Below are positions 26,037 through 35,405 of a stretch of 64,000 nucleotides of DNA, piece by piece. This DNA is from Neorhizobium huautlense (GTDB taxonomy: Bacteria; Pseudomonadota; Alphaproteobacteria; Rhizobiales; Rhizobiaceae): contig NZ_PVBM01000020.1 of the NCBI RefSeq assembly GCF_002968575.1, positions 45,852 to 109,851 of the forward strand, read 5' to 3'. Position 1 is the first letter of the stretch, and every line of letters begins with the position of its first letter. A program made the position numbers and the translations under genes. The notes under the pieces were generated by a model that had not been told where the DNA came from, searched no databases, and was given only the letters and a program-made list of their open reading frames with translations.

Positions 26037-28784
26037 ATGGTTGATCCCGCGGAACCAGCCTTCGTCGCTCGTCTGATGGGCGTCAGCCACACCTACGGCA
26101 CTACCCTCGCGCTCGACGGGATATCGCTGGATATACCGCAAGGGCGGATGGCCGGCTTCATCGGCCCGGACGGGGTCGGCAAGTCGACGCTTCTTTCGCT
26201 GATCGCCGGCGCTCGTTCGATCCAGCGGGGCGATGTCCAGGCGCTGGGCGGCGATATGCGCGCCGGCCGCCACCGCCGCCGCGTCTGCCCGGCCATCGCC
26301 TATATGCCGCAGGGCCTCGGCCGCAATCTTTATCCAACCCTGTCGGTCTTCGAAAACGCCGACTTTTTCGGAAGCCTGTTCGGCCAGAACAAGGCCGAAC
26401 GCCAACAGCGCATCCGCACGCTCCTGAAGCGCACGGGCCTTGCCGGATTCGAGGATCGGCCTGCCGGCAAGCTTTCCGGTGGCATGAAACAGAAGCTCAG
26501 CCTCTGCTGCGCTCTCCTCCATGATCCTGATCTCCTTATTCTCGACGAACCCACAACCGGCGTCGATCCGCTGTCGCGGCGTCAATTCTGGAACCTGATC
26601 GACGACATCCGGGCAGCGCGGCCGCAGATCAGCGTCATTGTCGCAACCGCCTATATGGAAGAGGCCGCACGCTTCGACTGGCTGGCAGCCATGGATTCGG
26701 GAAAAGTCCTCGCAACCGGCTCTCCACAGGAGATCCTGGCGCACACAGGCGCCGCTACACTCGATGACGCCTTCATTGCACTGATGCCCGAGGACAAGCG
26801 ATCTGCGCATCACGCGGTGGAACTTCAGCCGCCGCCCTCGTTTGATGAGGCGGATTTTGCCATCGAGGCGCAGGATCTGACCATGCGTTTCGGCGCCTTC
26901 ACCGCCGTCGACAATGTCAGCTTCCGTATCCGTCGCGGCGAGATCTTCGGCTTTCTCGGCTCCAACGGATGCGGCAAATCCACCACCATGAAAATGCTGA
27001 CCGGGCTGTTGCCGGCAAGCGAAGGCACGGCCAAGCTGTTCGGCAGGCAAGTCGACCCGCGGGACATGGATATCCGCAGACGGGTTGGCTACATGTCGCA
27101 GGCATTTTCACTCTATACCGAGCTGACGGTGCGACAGAACCTCGACCTGCATGCGCGCATCTTCCGGCTCCCGCCCGAGACAATTCCGACGCGCATCGAA
27201 GAAATGGGGCGACGGTTCCAGCTGCTGGAAGTCATGGATACGCTGCCCGACGCGCTACCGCTCGGTATCCGGCAGCGGCTGTCGCTCGCCGTCGCCCTAG
27301 TCCATTCGCCCGAGGTTCTGATCTTGGACGAACCGACGTCCGGGGTCGATCCGATCGCCAGAGATCAGCTCTGGGCAATGCTGATCGAACTCTCCCGCAA
27401 GGAGAAAGTGACGATTTTCATCTCCACCCACTTCATGAACGAGGCAGAGCGCTGCGATCGCATCTCGCTGATGCATGCCGGCAAGGTATTGGTGAGCGAT
27501 ACACCCGCCGCAATCCAGGAGAACCGCCAGGCGGCCACGCTTGAAGAGGCCTTCATCGGTTATCTCGAAGACGCCACGATGGAGACACCCGACGTGGTGG
27601 CGACGGAATCGGAGGAAGGCTCCGACACGCCGGTGCCTGCCGCCCCGCCGCATCGACGGCTTTTCGACCTGCGCCGGATCTTGAGTTTCAGCCGCCGTGA
27701 AGCCCTTGAGCTGCGCCGCGATCCGATCCGCGCCACACTGGCGCTGATCGGCAGCGTGATCCTGATGTTCGTCGTCGGTTACGGCATCAACATGGATGTG
27801 CAGAACCTGACCTTCGCCGTGCTCGACCGAGACGATACGGTCGCCAGTCGGGACTACGTCGCCAATATTGCCGGTTCCCGCTACTTCATCGAAGAGCCGC
27901 CACTTCAAGACTATGCCGATCTCGACGGGCGCATGCGAGGGGGAAGGCTGAAACTTGCAATCGAGATACCGGCAGGTTTTGCCGAACGCGTCGCGCGGGG
28001 CAACGACGTGGAGATCGGAGCGTGGATCGACGGGGCGATGCCGCAACGGGCCGAGACCATTCGCGGCTACGTCCAGGGAATGCATGCGGCCTGGCTTGCC
28101 CGGCATATGCGGGAAACCTACGGTGACGCGGCGGCTGCGTCGTTCTCGATCGAAACCCGCTTTCGCTACAATCCCGGCATCGAGAGCCTGGTTGCCATGG
28201 TGCCTGCCGTCATACCGTTATTGCTGCTGTTGATCCCGGCGATGCTCACGGCCTTGTCCGTCGTTCGGGAAAAGGAACTCGGTTCGATCGTCAATTTCTA
28301 CGTGACGCCGGTCACCAGGCTCGAATTTCTTTTGGGCAAGCAGATTCCGTATCTCGTCCTCGGCTTGGCGAATGCCGCCCTGCTCTGGCTGTTCGCCGTC
28401 CTCGTCTTTCAGGTGCCCTTTACCGGCAGCCTGCTGACATTTGCGGCCGCCGCCCTGCTCTACGTCGCCTTTTCCACCGCCTTCGGCCTCCTGGTTTCCA
28501 GTTTCATATCGAGCCAGATCGCCGCGATATTCGGAACAACGCTGATGACTATCATTCCGGCGGTTCAGTTTTCCGGCATGATCGACCCGGTCTCATCGCT
28601 GCAGGGTCTCGGCGCGCTGATCGGCAAGATCTACCCGACCACCTATTTCAACATCATCTCGCGCGGCACTTTTTCAAAGGGACTGGCGTTCGAAAACCTC
28701 GGCAGCGCCTTCCTGCCGCTCGTCGTCGCAGGCCCTCTGCTCATCGCTGCGGCAACCGTCTTTCTCAAGAAGCAGGCAAGGTGA
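26037..28784 (+). CDS. ABC exporter: two fused ATPase domains plus ABC-2 permease (RbbA/YhiH-like)
   Basis: About 915 residues. NBD1 (about 10-240) has Walker [10 protein letters not shown], signature [11 protein letters not shown] and Walker [17 protein letters not shown]2 (about 280-515) has Walker [11 protein letters not shown], a degenerate signature [11 protein letters not shown] in place of LSGGxxQ, and Walker [14 protein letters not shown]. The C-terminal part (about 560-915) is an ABC-2 permease with several hydrophobic segments, such as [19 protein letters not shown]. The arrangement equals E. coli YhiH/RbbA. The ATG at 26037 is preferred over a TTG at 26022. Exported substrate unknown. 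Confidence 0.9.
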   Translation: MVDPAEPAFVARLMGVSHTYGTTLALDGISLDIPQGRMAGFIGPDGVGKSTLLSLIAGARSIQRGDVQALGGDMRAGRHRRRVCPAIAYMPQGLGRNLYPTLSVFENADFFGSLFGQNKAERQQRIRTLLKRTGLAGFEDRPAGKLSGGMKQKLSLCCALLHDPDLLILDEPTTGVDPLSRRQFWNLIDDIRAARPQISVIVATAYMEEAARFDWLAAMDSGKVLATGSPQEILAHTGAATLDDAFIALMPEDKRSAHHAVELQPPPSFDEADFAIEAQDLTMRFGAFTAVDNVSFRIRRGEIFGFLGSNGCGKSTTMKMLTGLLPASEGTAKLFGRQVDPRDMDIRRRVGYMSQAFSLYTELTVRQNLDLHARIFRLPPETIPTRIEEMGRRFQLLEVMDTLPDALPLGIRQRLSLAVALVHSPEVLILDEPTSGVDPIARDQLWAMLIELSRKEKVTIFISTHFMNEAERCDRISLMHAGKVLVSDTPAAIQENRQAATLEEAFIGYLEDATMETPDVVATESEEGSDTPVPAAPPHRRLFDLRRILSFSRREALELRRDPIRATLALIGSVILMFVVGYGINMDVQNLTFAVLDRDDTVASRDYVANIAGSRYFIEEPPLQDYADLDGRMRGGRLKLAIEIPAGFAERVARGNDVEIGAWIDGAMPQRAETIRGYVQGMHAAWLARHMRETYGDAAAASFSIETRFRYNPGIESLVAMVPAVIPLLLLLIPAMLTALSVVREKELGSIVNFYVTPVTRLEFLLGKQIPYLVLGLANAALLWLFAVLVFQVPFTGSLLTFAAAALLYVAFSTAFGLLVSSFISSQIAAIFGTTLMTIIPAVQFSGMIDPVSSLQGLGALIGKIYPTTYFNIISRGTFSKGLAFENLGSAFLPLVVAGPLLIAAATVFLKKQAR

Positions 28785-28787
28785 AGC

Positions 28788-29900
28788 ATGCGGCCCGGAA
28801 CAATCTTTTATCTCGGGATGAAGGAACTGCAGGGACTGGTGCGCGATCCGATCCTCATCGGACTGATCATCTATGCCTTTACCATCGCCGTCTATACCGA
28901 AGCAGAGTCGGTACCCGAAACCCTGAACAATGCCCCAATCGCCCTCGTCGACGAAGACAATTCGCCGCTCTCGCGACGGATCGGCGATTCCTTCCTGAGC
29001 CCCTATTTCAAGCAACCGGTCATGATCACGGCGGGCGAAATGGATGCGCGCATGGATGCCGGCACCGATACTTTCGCGCTCGACATCCCGCCGAATTTCC
29101 AGAGCGACCTCATCGCGGGCAAGGCACCGGTCATCCAGCTCAATGTCGACGCCACGCGGATGACCCAGGCCTTTTCCGGCTCCGGCTACCTGCAAAGCAT
29201 CGTGACTACGGAAGTCTCGGATTTTGCACGTGCGAGCACTGTCGAGCAGGCCCCCAACGTCGAGCTCACGCTTCGGTCCCGCTTCAATCCGGAGCTGAAC
29301 CAGAGGTGGTTTGCGTCGGTGATGAGCATCATCGACAACGTGACCATGCTGTCGATCATCCTGACCGGCACCGCCCTTATCCGCGAGCGCGAACACGGCA
29401 CGATCGAGCATCTCTTGGTCATGCCGGTGACGCCGATCGAGATCATGCTGTCAAAGGTTTGGTCGATGGGCATCGTTGTCTTCTGCGCCACGTTGTTTTC
29501 GCTGATCGTCATCGTACAGCTCATGTTGCAGGTTCCGATCGAGGGGTCGCTGGCGCTCTTCATGGCGGGAGCGGCGCTGCATCTTCTCGCAACCACCGCC
29601 ATGGGGATCGCGCTTGCGACGATCGCGGGATCGATGCCGCAGTTCGGGCTTCTGATCATGCTCGTCCTCCTGCCGCTGCAAATCCTTTCGGGAGCGACGA
29701 CCCCACGCGAAAGCATGCCGGCAATGATCCAGACGATCATGCTCGCGGCCCCCAACACACATTTCGTCCTGATGGCGCAGGCAATCCTCTATCGCGGCGC
29801 CAGCCTATCCGTCGTTTGGCCGCAGCTCATCTGGCTTGCGGGGATTGCAACGATCCTGTTCACGTTTTCGCTGCGCGGCTTCCGCCGTTCGCTGAAGTAA
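28788..29900 (+). CDS. ABC-2 type transport permease (YhhJ-like)
   Basis: A 370-residue membrane protein: an N-terminal helix (about 20-38), a large periplasmic domain of the ABC-2/YhgE type (about 40-170, with NAPIALVDEDNSPLSRRI), then five or so C-terminal helices including MLSIILTGTALIREREHGTIEHLLVMP, a hallmark of the family. It starts 3 bp after the RbbA-like gene and completes the HlyD-ABC-permease operon. No separate outer-membrane channel gene is adjacent. Confidence 0.9.
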   Translation: MRPGTIFYLGMKELQGLVRDPILIGLIIYAFTIAVYTEAESVPETLNNAPIALVDEDNSPLSRRIGDSFLSPYFKQPVMITAGEMDARMDAGTDTFALDIPPNFQSDLIAGKAPVIQLNVDATRMTQAFSGSGYLQSIVTTEVSDFARASTVEQAPNVELTLRSRFNPELNQRWFASVMSIIDNVTMLSIILTGTALIREREHGTIEHLLVMPVTPIEIMLSKVWSMGIVVFCATLFSLIVIVQLMLQVPIEGSLALFMAGAALHLLATTAMGIALATIAGSMPQFGLLIMLVLLPLQILSGATTPRESMPAMIQTIMLAAPNTHFVLMAQAILYRGASLSVVWPQLIWLAGIATILFTFSLRGFRRSLK

Positions 29901-29930
29901 CCGCACCTGCCTGCGTCCGCATCTGGGATC

Positions 29931-30845
29931 TCAAACCGCGACCGGCGCCTCGATGGCGGGATGCGGATCGTATCCCGTCACCTCAAAGTCCTCGATGCGG
30001 TATCCATCAATGCTATCCGGCCGCCGCAGCAGGCTAAGCTTCGGAAACGGCCTCGGCTCTCTCTCAAGCAAGGTGTTCGCCATGTCGATATGATCGAGAT
30101 AGAGGTGAACATCGCCCCCGACCCAGACCAGTTCGCCAGGCACCATATCCACCTGCTGCGCGACCATAGCGAGCAGGGCCGCCTGCTGGCAGACGTTGAA
30201 GGGGTTTCCGAGCCCCATGTCGCTCGATCTCTGAAGAACGAGAAGCGAAACCTTTGGGCGCCCCTCGCCCATGCCGGAAACGTAGAACTGGTACGTCATG
30301 TGGCAAGGCGGCAATGCCATCTGGTCCAGTTCTGGAACATTCCAGGCATGGAACAGCATCCGGCGGCTTGACGGATTCTTTCGAAGCGTTTCAATCACTC
30401 CCGAGATCTGGTCGTATTCCTTGCCGTCTGCGCCCTTCCAGCGACGCCACTGCTTGCCGTAGACAGGGCCGAGATCGCCCCATTCTTCAGCAAAAGCGTC
30501 GTCGGCCAGAATCTTGTCCTCAAAATCCTTCTGCGAAATCTCGGAGCCCGTTGCCTTGCGATATGCGGCGAGCGGCCAGTCGGTCCAGATGCGCACGTTT
30601 TCCTTCAGAAGCGACTGGATGTTGGTCTGTCCCGTCAGGAACCACAACATCTCCTTCACCGCGGTCTTCCAGAACACCTTTTTTGTCGAATAGACGGGAA
30701 ACGTTCCGTCCGACAGGTCGAAACGCATCATCGCGCCGAACATGGAGAGCGTGCCGACACCCGTGCGGTCGATCCGCTTGTCCCCCTTTTCGAGAAGGTG
30801 GGTCAGTACATCGAGATACTGGTATTCCGGGTGTCTCAACGTCAA
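29931..30845 (-). CDS. thyA: thymidylate synthase
   Basis: Methylates dUMP to dTMP using methylene-tetrahydrofolate. The 304-residue protein shows RTGVGTLSMFG, the catalytic cysteine in MALPPCHMTYQFYV, and the folate/dUMP site LVLQRSSDMGLGNPFNV. It is longer than the 264-residue E. coli enzyme because of an insert around residues 90-140, which also occurs in other ThyA proteins. Start is TTG at 30845, with AGGA 8 bases upstream. folA, its usual direct downstream neighbour, is about 17 kb away. Confidence 0.96.
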   Translation of the reverse strand: MTLRHPEYQYLDVLTHLLEKGDKRIDRTGVGTLSMFGAMMRFDLSDGTFPVYSTKKVFWKTAVKEMLWFLTGQTNIQSLLKENVRIWTDWPLAAYRKATGSEISQKDFEDKILADDAFAEEWGDLGPVYGKQWRRWKGADGKEYDQISGVIETLRKNPSSRRMLFHAWNVPELDQMALPPCHMTYQFYVSGMGEGRPKVSLLVLQRSSDMGLGNPFNVCQQAALLAMVAQQVDMVPGELVWVGGDVHLYLDHIDMANTLLEREPRPFPKLSLLRRPDSIDGYRIEDFEVTGYDPHPAIEAPVAV

Positions 30846-31007
30846 GGCGATGTCCTTTCGCGATGATCCACCGCCATGCGTCCGTTCGCGCGAGGGCCGG
30901 TGAGAACCGCCGATTCTTTAGCCAGAGATCTACATACTAGCACGGCAAGCCGGGGCCAATCTCGTTGCACCGCTTTCCCCGGCATTTCACCAGAGGCCTA
31001 ATATGGT

Positions 31008-31901
31008 TCACCTGGGCACGTAATTGCGCCAGTTGTGCTTCTCGGAGAAGTTCAGAACCTCGCGGATCTTGCGGTTGCTGATCGGAGCTTCGAATTCGTC
31101 CAGCTCGCGCGTGATCGGCGTATTGGCGGCCCATCGCTCAAGGAATGGCCGCGTCGGCTCCCAGGCGGTGATCGTGTCGTTGACGGCGTTGAAGACCTGG
31201 AAGCCGAGGCCGTCCTTTTCGACGCAGAGATGGACGATCTGGCCGAGATCGCGGGCGTCGATATAGCTCCACGCATTGCGTTTGCGGGACGGCGGATCCG
31301 CAAGGAAGGCGGGAAAGCGGGCATAGTCTTCCGGCGAGATCACGTTGCCGATCCTCAGCGCATAGATATCCGCGCCGTAGCGCATGGAAAAGGCGCGTGC
31401 CGTCTTCTCGTTGACGACCTTGGAAAGACCATAGCTGTCCATCGGGTCGACGTCATAATCTTCCGTCAGCGGAAAGGAGCGATAATCCTTGTCTCCCTCG
31501 GCAAAGCAGACGCCGTAGGTCGTTTCACTGGAGGCGATGATCACTTTGCGGATGCCGAGTTTCATCGCCGCTTCGATGACATTGTAGGTCGATATCGTGT
31601 TGGCCGCGAATGTCGTATTGTCCGGCCGCATCAAGATTCTGGGAACCGCCGCGAAGTGCACCACCGCATCGACCGGCGCCGGCCCCTTCCCGGTCTGAAG
31701 CCCTTCGAACCCGAAATGCATGGAAAGCGCGTTGAAGGTCTCACCGCTGTCCGTCAGGTCGGTGATAAGGGTATTGACGCCCGGGCAATCCAGCGGCACG
31801 AGATCCAGGTTGAAGACCTCGTGTCCTTCGCCGACCAGATAAGGCACCGCATGCCGCCCGGCCTTGCCGCTGCCCCCGGTGAATACGATCCGCTTGCCCA
31901 T
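31008..31901 (-). CDS. NAD(P)-dependent epimerase/dehydratase (extended SDR)
   Basis: A 297-residue extended short-chain dehydrogenase. The Rossmann motif is at the very N-terminus (KRIVFTGGSGKAGRHAVPYL, a GGxGxxG type), followed by VVHFAAVPRILMRPDN and the active site with Ser in IIASSETTYGV and YxxxK in YGLSKVVNEKTA. GAGGAGG directly before the ATG at 31901 fixes the start. It resembles sugar-nucleotide epimerases, but uronate dehydrogenase-like relatives are also close; substrate uncertain. Same strand as thyA, 162 bp apart. Confidence 0.87.
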   Translation of the reverse strand: MGKRIVFTGGSGKAGRHAVPYLVGEGHEVFNLDLVPLDCPGVNTLITDLTDSGETFNALSMHFGFEGLQTGKGPAPVDAVVHFAAVPRILMRPDNTTFAANTISTYNVIEAAMKLGIRKVIIASSETTYGVCFAEGDKDYRSFPLTEDYDVDPMDSYGLSKVVNEKTARAFSMRYGADIYALRIGNVISPEDYARFPAFLADPPSRKRNAWSYIDARDLGQIVHLCVEKDGLGFQVFNAVNDTITAWEPTRPFLERWAANTPITRELDEFEAPISNRKIREVLNFSEKHNWRNYVPR

Positions 31902-32251
31902 GATGCCGCCTCCTCAAATCCCGTCCGGCCCGCCGCGTCTGTCGACATCGCCTGCCTGCTGCGACGAGGCATAGTCGAAACGACGTAACCAGTCCGATGA
32001 TGAAGCATGGCACCGCCTGCCCGTCAATGTCGATCGCGGCAGCCGATTGCCGCTCCGCTTCGCAAGGAAGTGCGGTCAAGCGCTTCCCTTGGGCGTTGCC
32101 CGAACGAAAACGTGCCTCACGAACTTCACAAATCGACGAGGAGGAGCGCGCTCCATCGCTTGCCTCCCTGTAGGTTATCGGCCTGTTGAGTCCTGTTCAG
32201 CCAATCGCGAATCGGGCAGAAAAAGACCATTCCTCAGCCCGGAGCCTCGAC
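31902..32251. other. 350-bp divergent intergenic region, no gene seen
   Basis: Promoter space between the epimerase (minus) and the Inh-SH3 gene (plus). I see no RNA gene, strong hairpin with T-tract, or anaerobox. Short open frames here lack homology and ribosome-binding sites. Confidence 0.6.
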
Positions 32252-32965
32252 ATGCGTTTCCGCCACGCCCTTGCCGTCATCGCCTCTTTCGTGATCGCGG
32301 GGCCAGCTTTTCCGCAGGACCATCCTTCGGCCTTCGTCGGTTCGTGGGAGGTGGAAACAGGCAGCGCGGCCGGCAAATGCAACGTCGAACTCAAAAGCAC
32401 GAGTTTCGCAGGCAAGCTCTCCGCCCGCAGCATCATGTGCCTGGGCCCTTTGGGCTTCCTGAACGGATGGACGCCGAGCCGAGAAGGCGTCACGCTGCTC
32501 GACGCCGGCGGCAGGGAGATCGGCAGCTTCGGACCGTCCCGCGGCAACCTCGTCGGACGTCTGAGCGACGGCAGCATTGTCACCATGAGACCGACGAGCG
32601 GCCAGCGTTTCGGCGGCAGGCGCGACGATGATCGCTGGCGGCCCGGCCGGGACGGAAACGATCGCGCGGACTGCTATCTGCGCGAAGATACCGGCCGTTG
32701 CGCCGATCCCGCCGACATTCCGCCGCCGCGGGAACGCCGTCTCGTCCGCTCGATCGGTCCGCTCAATGTCCGCAGGCAGGAAGATATGAGCAGTCCGGTC
32801 GTGACCCACACCGAGGCGGGCGAATGTTTCACCGTCTACGGCTGCCGCGATACCCGGTGGGGGCCCCGTTGCGAAGTCCGCTGGGGCAAGAACCAGATCG
32901 GCTATACGGTCAAGTATTTCGAGAAGAACGGGAAAAACTATATCGGGTTTCTGAACCGCTGCTGA
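32252..32965 (+). CDS. secreted AprI/Inh-like inhibitor domain fused to SH3 domain
   Basis: A 237-residue exported protein. Signal peptide at about 1-20 (MRFRHALAVIASFVIAGPAFP). Residues about 27-115 look like the Inh/Omp19 metalloprotease-inhibitor fold: GSWEVETGSAAGKCNVELK, a second Cys in SIMCLGPLGFLNGW (likely disulfide), and a Gly/Arg/Ser-rich barrel end. A charged linker follows, then a bacterial SH3-like domain (about 168-237, GPLNVRRQEDMSSPV...YFEKNGKNYIGF). CGGAG before the ATG at 32252 sets the start. A periplasmic protease-inhibitor or peptidoglycan-binding role is inference. Confidence 0.7.
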   Translation: MRFRHALAVIASFVIAGPAFPQDHPSAFVGSWEVETGSAAGKCNVELKSTSFAGKLSARSIMCLGPLGFLNGWTPSREGVTLLDAGGREIGSFGPSRGNLVGRLSDGSIVTMRPTSGQRFGGRRDDDRWRPGRDGNDRADCYLREDTGRCADPADIPPPRERRLVRSIGPLNVRRQEDMSSPVVTHTEAGECFTVYGCRDTRWGPRCEVRWGKNQIGYTVKYFEKNGKNYIGFLNRC

Positions 32966-33189
32966 AAACCCGGCCGCTTTCCCACGCCGTCGTCTGTTTC
33001 GAGGGGCCGGTCTTCATCACCACGATGGGCCGTGGGGAGGATTGCGGCGCGAGACGCGAAAAGTCTCAGCAGTGCGCAACCAATGCGAAGCATTGCCCGC
33101 CGATGCTTTGCCCGACCCTCCTATCCCGCCTTTGACTGTGTTGCCGTGCCACACAAACGACGTGAAATGGTGGTTGGAGAAGGCGGCGG

Positions 33190-33203
33190 TTGACAAGCAT
33201 CAA
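33190..33203. promoter_or_regulatory. FNR/FixK-type box before the copper operon
   Basis: TTGACAAGCATCAA matches TTGAY-N4-RTCAA in both halves. If the dyad is centred at about -41.5, transcription would start near 33238, just before the preferred start codon at 33259. Confidence 0.65.
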
Positions 33204-33258
33204 GGCTCTGGCGATCCTCACAGATATGAGCGGGATGTATCGAATCACATCTAAAGCG

Positions 33259-33621
33259 ATGGCACTGATGTTCCGACTGGTGATGATCTTGTCACTGGCT
33301 GGCTACAGCTTTTCTGCCGTCAGCGCCGCGATGCATCCGGAAAGCTCCGCCCAGATCGCGCAGATCGAAGAGGTCTATTCCTCTCACCATGGCGACGACC
33401 ACGTCGCGATGGCCGATACCGATCACCACGGCAACCAGCACGACCACAGCAGCCCGGAGAAGTCCAAGAACTCCTGCTGCAAGGATTATTGCGGCATTGC
33501 GGCCATCACATGCTCCGGCTCTTCGTTGAGCCATCCGCGCGTGGTTTCCATTCGCGAGTTCATCAACGACACGGACCCCCGGGGCCAGCCGCCGAGCCTG
33601 CATCGTCCGCCCAACATCTGA
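33259..33621 (+). CDS. small His/Cys-rich exported protein of the copper operon
   Basis: A roughly 120-residue protein with a signal peptide (MALMFRLVMILSLAGYSFSAVSA). The mature part is rich in His (SSHHGDDH, DTDHHGNQHDHSS) and has Cys clusters CCKDYCG and ITCSG, so it very likely binds metal in the periplasm. In-frame starts at 33226 and 33235 exist; 33259 is chosen because it gives a clean signal peptide and lies downstream of the start site predicted from the anaerobox. It resembles CopL/DUF2946-type copper proteins only in general features. First gene of the copper cluster. Confidence 0.65.
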   Translation: MALMFRLVMILSLAGYSFSAVSAAMHPESSAQIAQIEEVYSSHHGDDHVAMADTDHHGNQHDHSSPEKSKNSCCKDYCGIAAITCSGSSLSHPRVVSIREFINDTDPRGQPPSLHRPPNI

Positions 33622-33709
33622 GAACGCGCACCCGCACGGGCGGGTATAGCCGTGCTGCGAGCCTTATCGGTCGACAGCGCGATCATGCATTCATTCTCGG
33701 AATTTCATT

Positions 33710-33931
33710 ATGAAGCACCTGTTTCTGGTGGTCGCAATGCCGCTGTTCGTCAGCGGATGCGCAGCCACCCTTCCAGAGGTCGTCGCCTCCACGGATCATC
33801 CTGATTCCGCAACGGATATCAGGCCTGTACGTTATCAAAATCCGGTTGGCGCCTACATCCATCGCCTGCCTCTCGACCCTAAACCCTGGCGTGGTCTCAA
33901 TGATGCGCAAGCTCCGAAGGGAGGCGCATAA
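33710..33931 (+). CDS. small putative lipoprotein of the copper operon
   Basis: A 73-residue protein with a lipoprotein signal: MKHLFLVVAMPLFVSGCAAT, where Cys16 in VSGC is the likely acylated residue. The rest (about 57 residues) is polar and ends in a PKGGA tail with no recognised domain. Its stop overlaps the TolC-family ATG (TAATG), so the two are translationally coupled. It probably assists the outer-membrane factor; this is inference from position only. Confidence 0.75.
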   Translation: MKHLFLVVAMPLFVSGCAATLPEVVASTDHPDSATDIRPVRYQNPVGAYIHRLPLDPKPWRGLNDAQAPKGGA

Positions 33932-35391
33932 TGATGCCTCGGACGATCAGGCTGATCTCCTCCATCGTGTTTCCGCTGGTTACGGCGGGCTGTGTGACGA
34001 CCGACTACGCGGTCAGCGATGCCGGGTTCACCAACGCTTCTCTGAAGAGCAGCGAAGCGACCGGCAAACAGACTGTCTGGGTGCAAAACCAGCAGCAGGC
34101 GCAAGCGGTTCGGGAGCGCGTGAAAACGCTGATGGCGAAGAAGACCATCGACGTGGAGACCGCCGTCCAGGTGGCGCTCCTCAACAACAAGGGCCTGCAG
34201 GCGGCTTATGCCGATCTCGGCGACAGCGCAGTCGACGCATGGCAGACGCAACTGTCGGTCTTTCCGACCTTCTCCGTCGGCCTTTCGGGCGTCGGCACGC
34301 CCGGCCTCGAAGCCTATCGCGTGCTGGAAGGGGCGATCGCCGCCAACATACTGGCGCTTGCCACCTTCGACAAAAACATCAGGCTTGCCGACACCCGCTT
34401 CCGGCAGGCCCAACTCAATGCCGCGCTCGCGGCGATCTCGCTGGCTGCGGAAACCCGCCGCGCCTGGGTCAACGCCGTCGCCGCCTGGGAGAATGTTGCC
34501 TATCTCAACCAGGCGAAAGCTGCGGCCGATGCCTCATCCGAACTCGCCAAGAAAATCGGCGAAGCCGGATCGCTGACGAAGGCCGATCAAGCCCGGGAGC
34601 ACGTCTTTTATGCCGAGCTGACCGGCGAGACGGCCAAGGCGCGGCTGGAAGCAAAGCTTGCCAAGGAGGAACTGATCCGGCTGATGGGCCTGTCGGGGAC
34701 AGCCATCGATTTTCAAATCCCGAATCGCCTGCCCTCGCTGCCGAAGGCGTTGATCAAGCGTGACGATATTGAAGCGGAAGCCATCCACAAGCGGATGGAC
34801 TTGCAGGTGGCGCGCCTGGAGCTTCAGGCAACCGCGCAGTCCTACAAGCTGGAGGACGTAACCCGTATCGTCACCGACATCGAGCTTGCGGGCACTTACG
34901 AAAAGGAACGCGAGCGCGAAGACGGCAGGATCCTGTCGGACGTCTCGAAGACCGCTTCGCTGGAGTTCACGATCCCGATCTTCGACTCCGGCCAGGCGCG
35001 GCTGCGAAAGGGCGAACTCGCTTATATGCGGGCCGCCAACCGGTTGGCCGAGCTCGCGGTCAACGTCCGCTCGGAAGCCCGCTCGGCCTACCTTGCATAC
35101 AAGTCGAACTACGATATCGCGCGCCACTACCGGAACAACGTGCTGCCGTTGCGCAATGCCATCGAGGAACAATCGCTCCTCACCTACAACGGCATGATCA
35201 CCAGCACATTCGAACTGATCGCCGACACGCGCGAGAAGATCGACTCCACCATCCTCGCCGTCAACGCCAAGCGTGACTTCTGGCTCGCCGAAGCGAACCT
35301 CGCCCCCGTCATCTACGGCGGCAGCACAGGTTCGGCCTCGGCGCAAACCGAGGTTGCGTCCGCTGAAGAAGCGACACGTGGCGGTCATTGA
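33931..35391 (+). CDS. TolC-family outer-membrane lipoprotein
   Basis: A 486-residue outer-membrane efflux channel protein of the CusC/OprM type. A lipoprotein signal peptide (RLISSIVFPLVTAGC, lipobox TAGC) gives acylated Cys at about residue 21. Two TolC/OEP repeats follow, with AALAAISLAAETRRAWVNAVAAWE and a second long helical block ending NVRSEARSAYLAYKSNYD. The usual inner-membrane RND pump and adaptor (CusAB) are not next to it; instead a multicopper oxidase follows 14 bp later. It may move copper or another substrate across the outer membrane with a pump encoded elsewhere. Confidence 0.88.
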   Translation: MMPRTIRLISSIVFPLVTAGCVTTDYAVSDAGFTNASLKSSEATGKQTVWVQNQQQAQAVRERVKTLMAKKTIDVETAVQVALLNNKGLQAAYADLGDSAVDAWQTQLSVFPTFSVGLSGVGTPGLEAYRVLEGAIAANILALATFDKNIRLADTRFRQAQLNAALAAISLAAETRRAWVNAVAAWENVAYLNQAKAAADASSELAKKIGEAGSLTKADQAREHVFYAELTGETAKARLEAKLAKEELIRLMGLSGTAIDFQIPNRLPSLPKALIKRDDIEAEAIHKRMDLQVARLELQATAQSYKLEDVTRIVTDIELAGTYEKEREREDGRILSDVSKTASLEFTIPIFDSGQARLRKGELAYMRAANRLAELAVNVRSEARSAYLAYKSNYDIARHYRNNVLPLRNAIEEQSLLTYNGMITSTFELIADTREKIDSTILAVNAKRDFWLAEANLAPVIYGGSTGSASAQTEVASAEEATRGGH

Positions 35392-35405
35392 GAAAGGAAA
35401 CGAGA

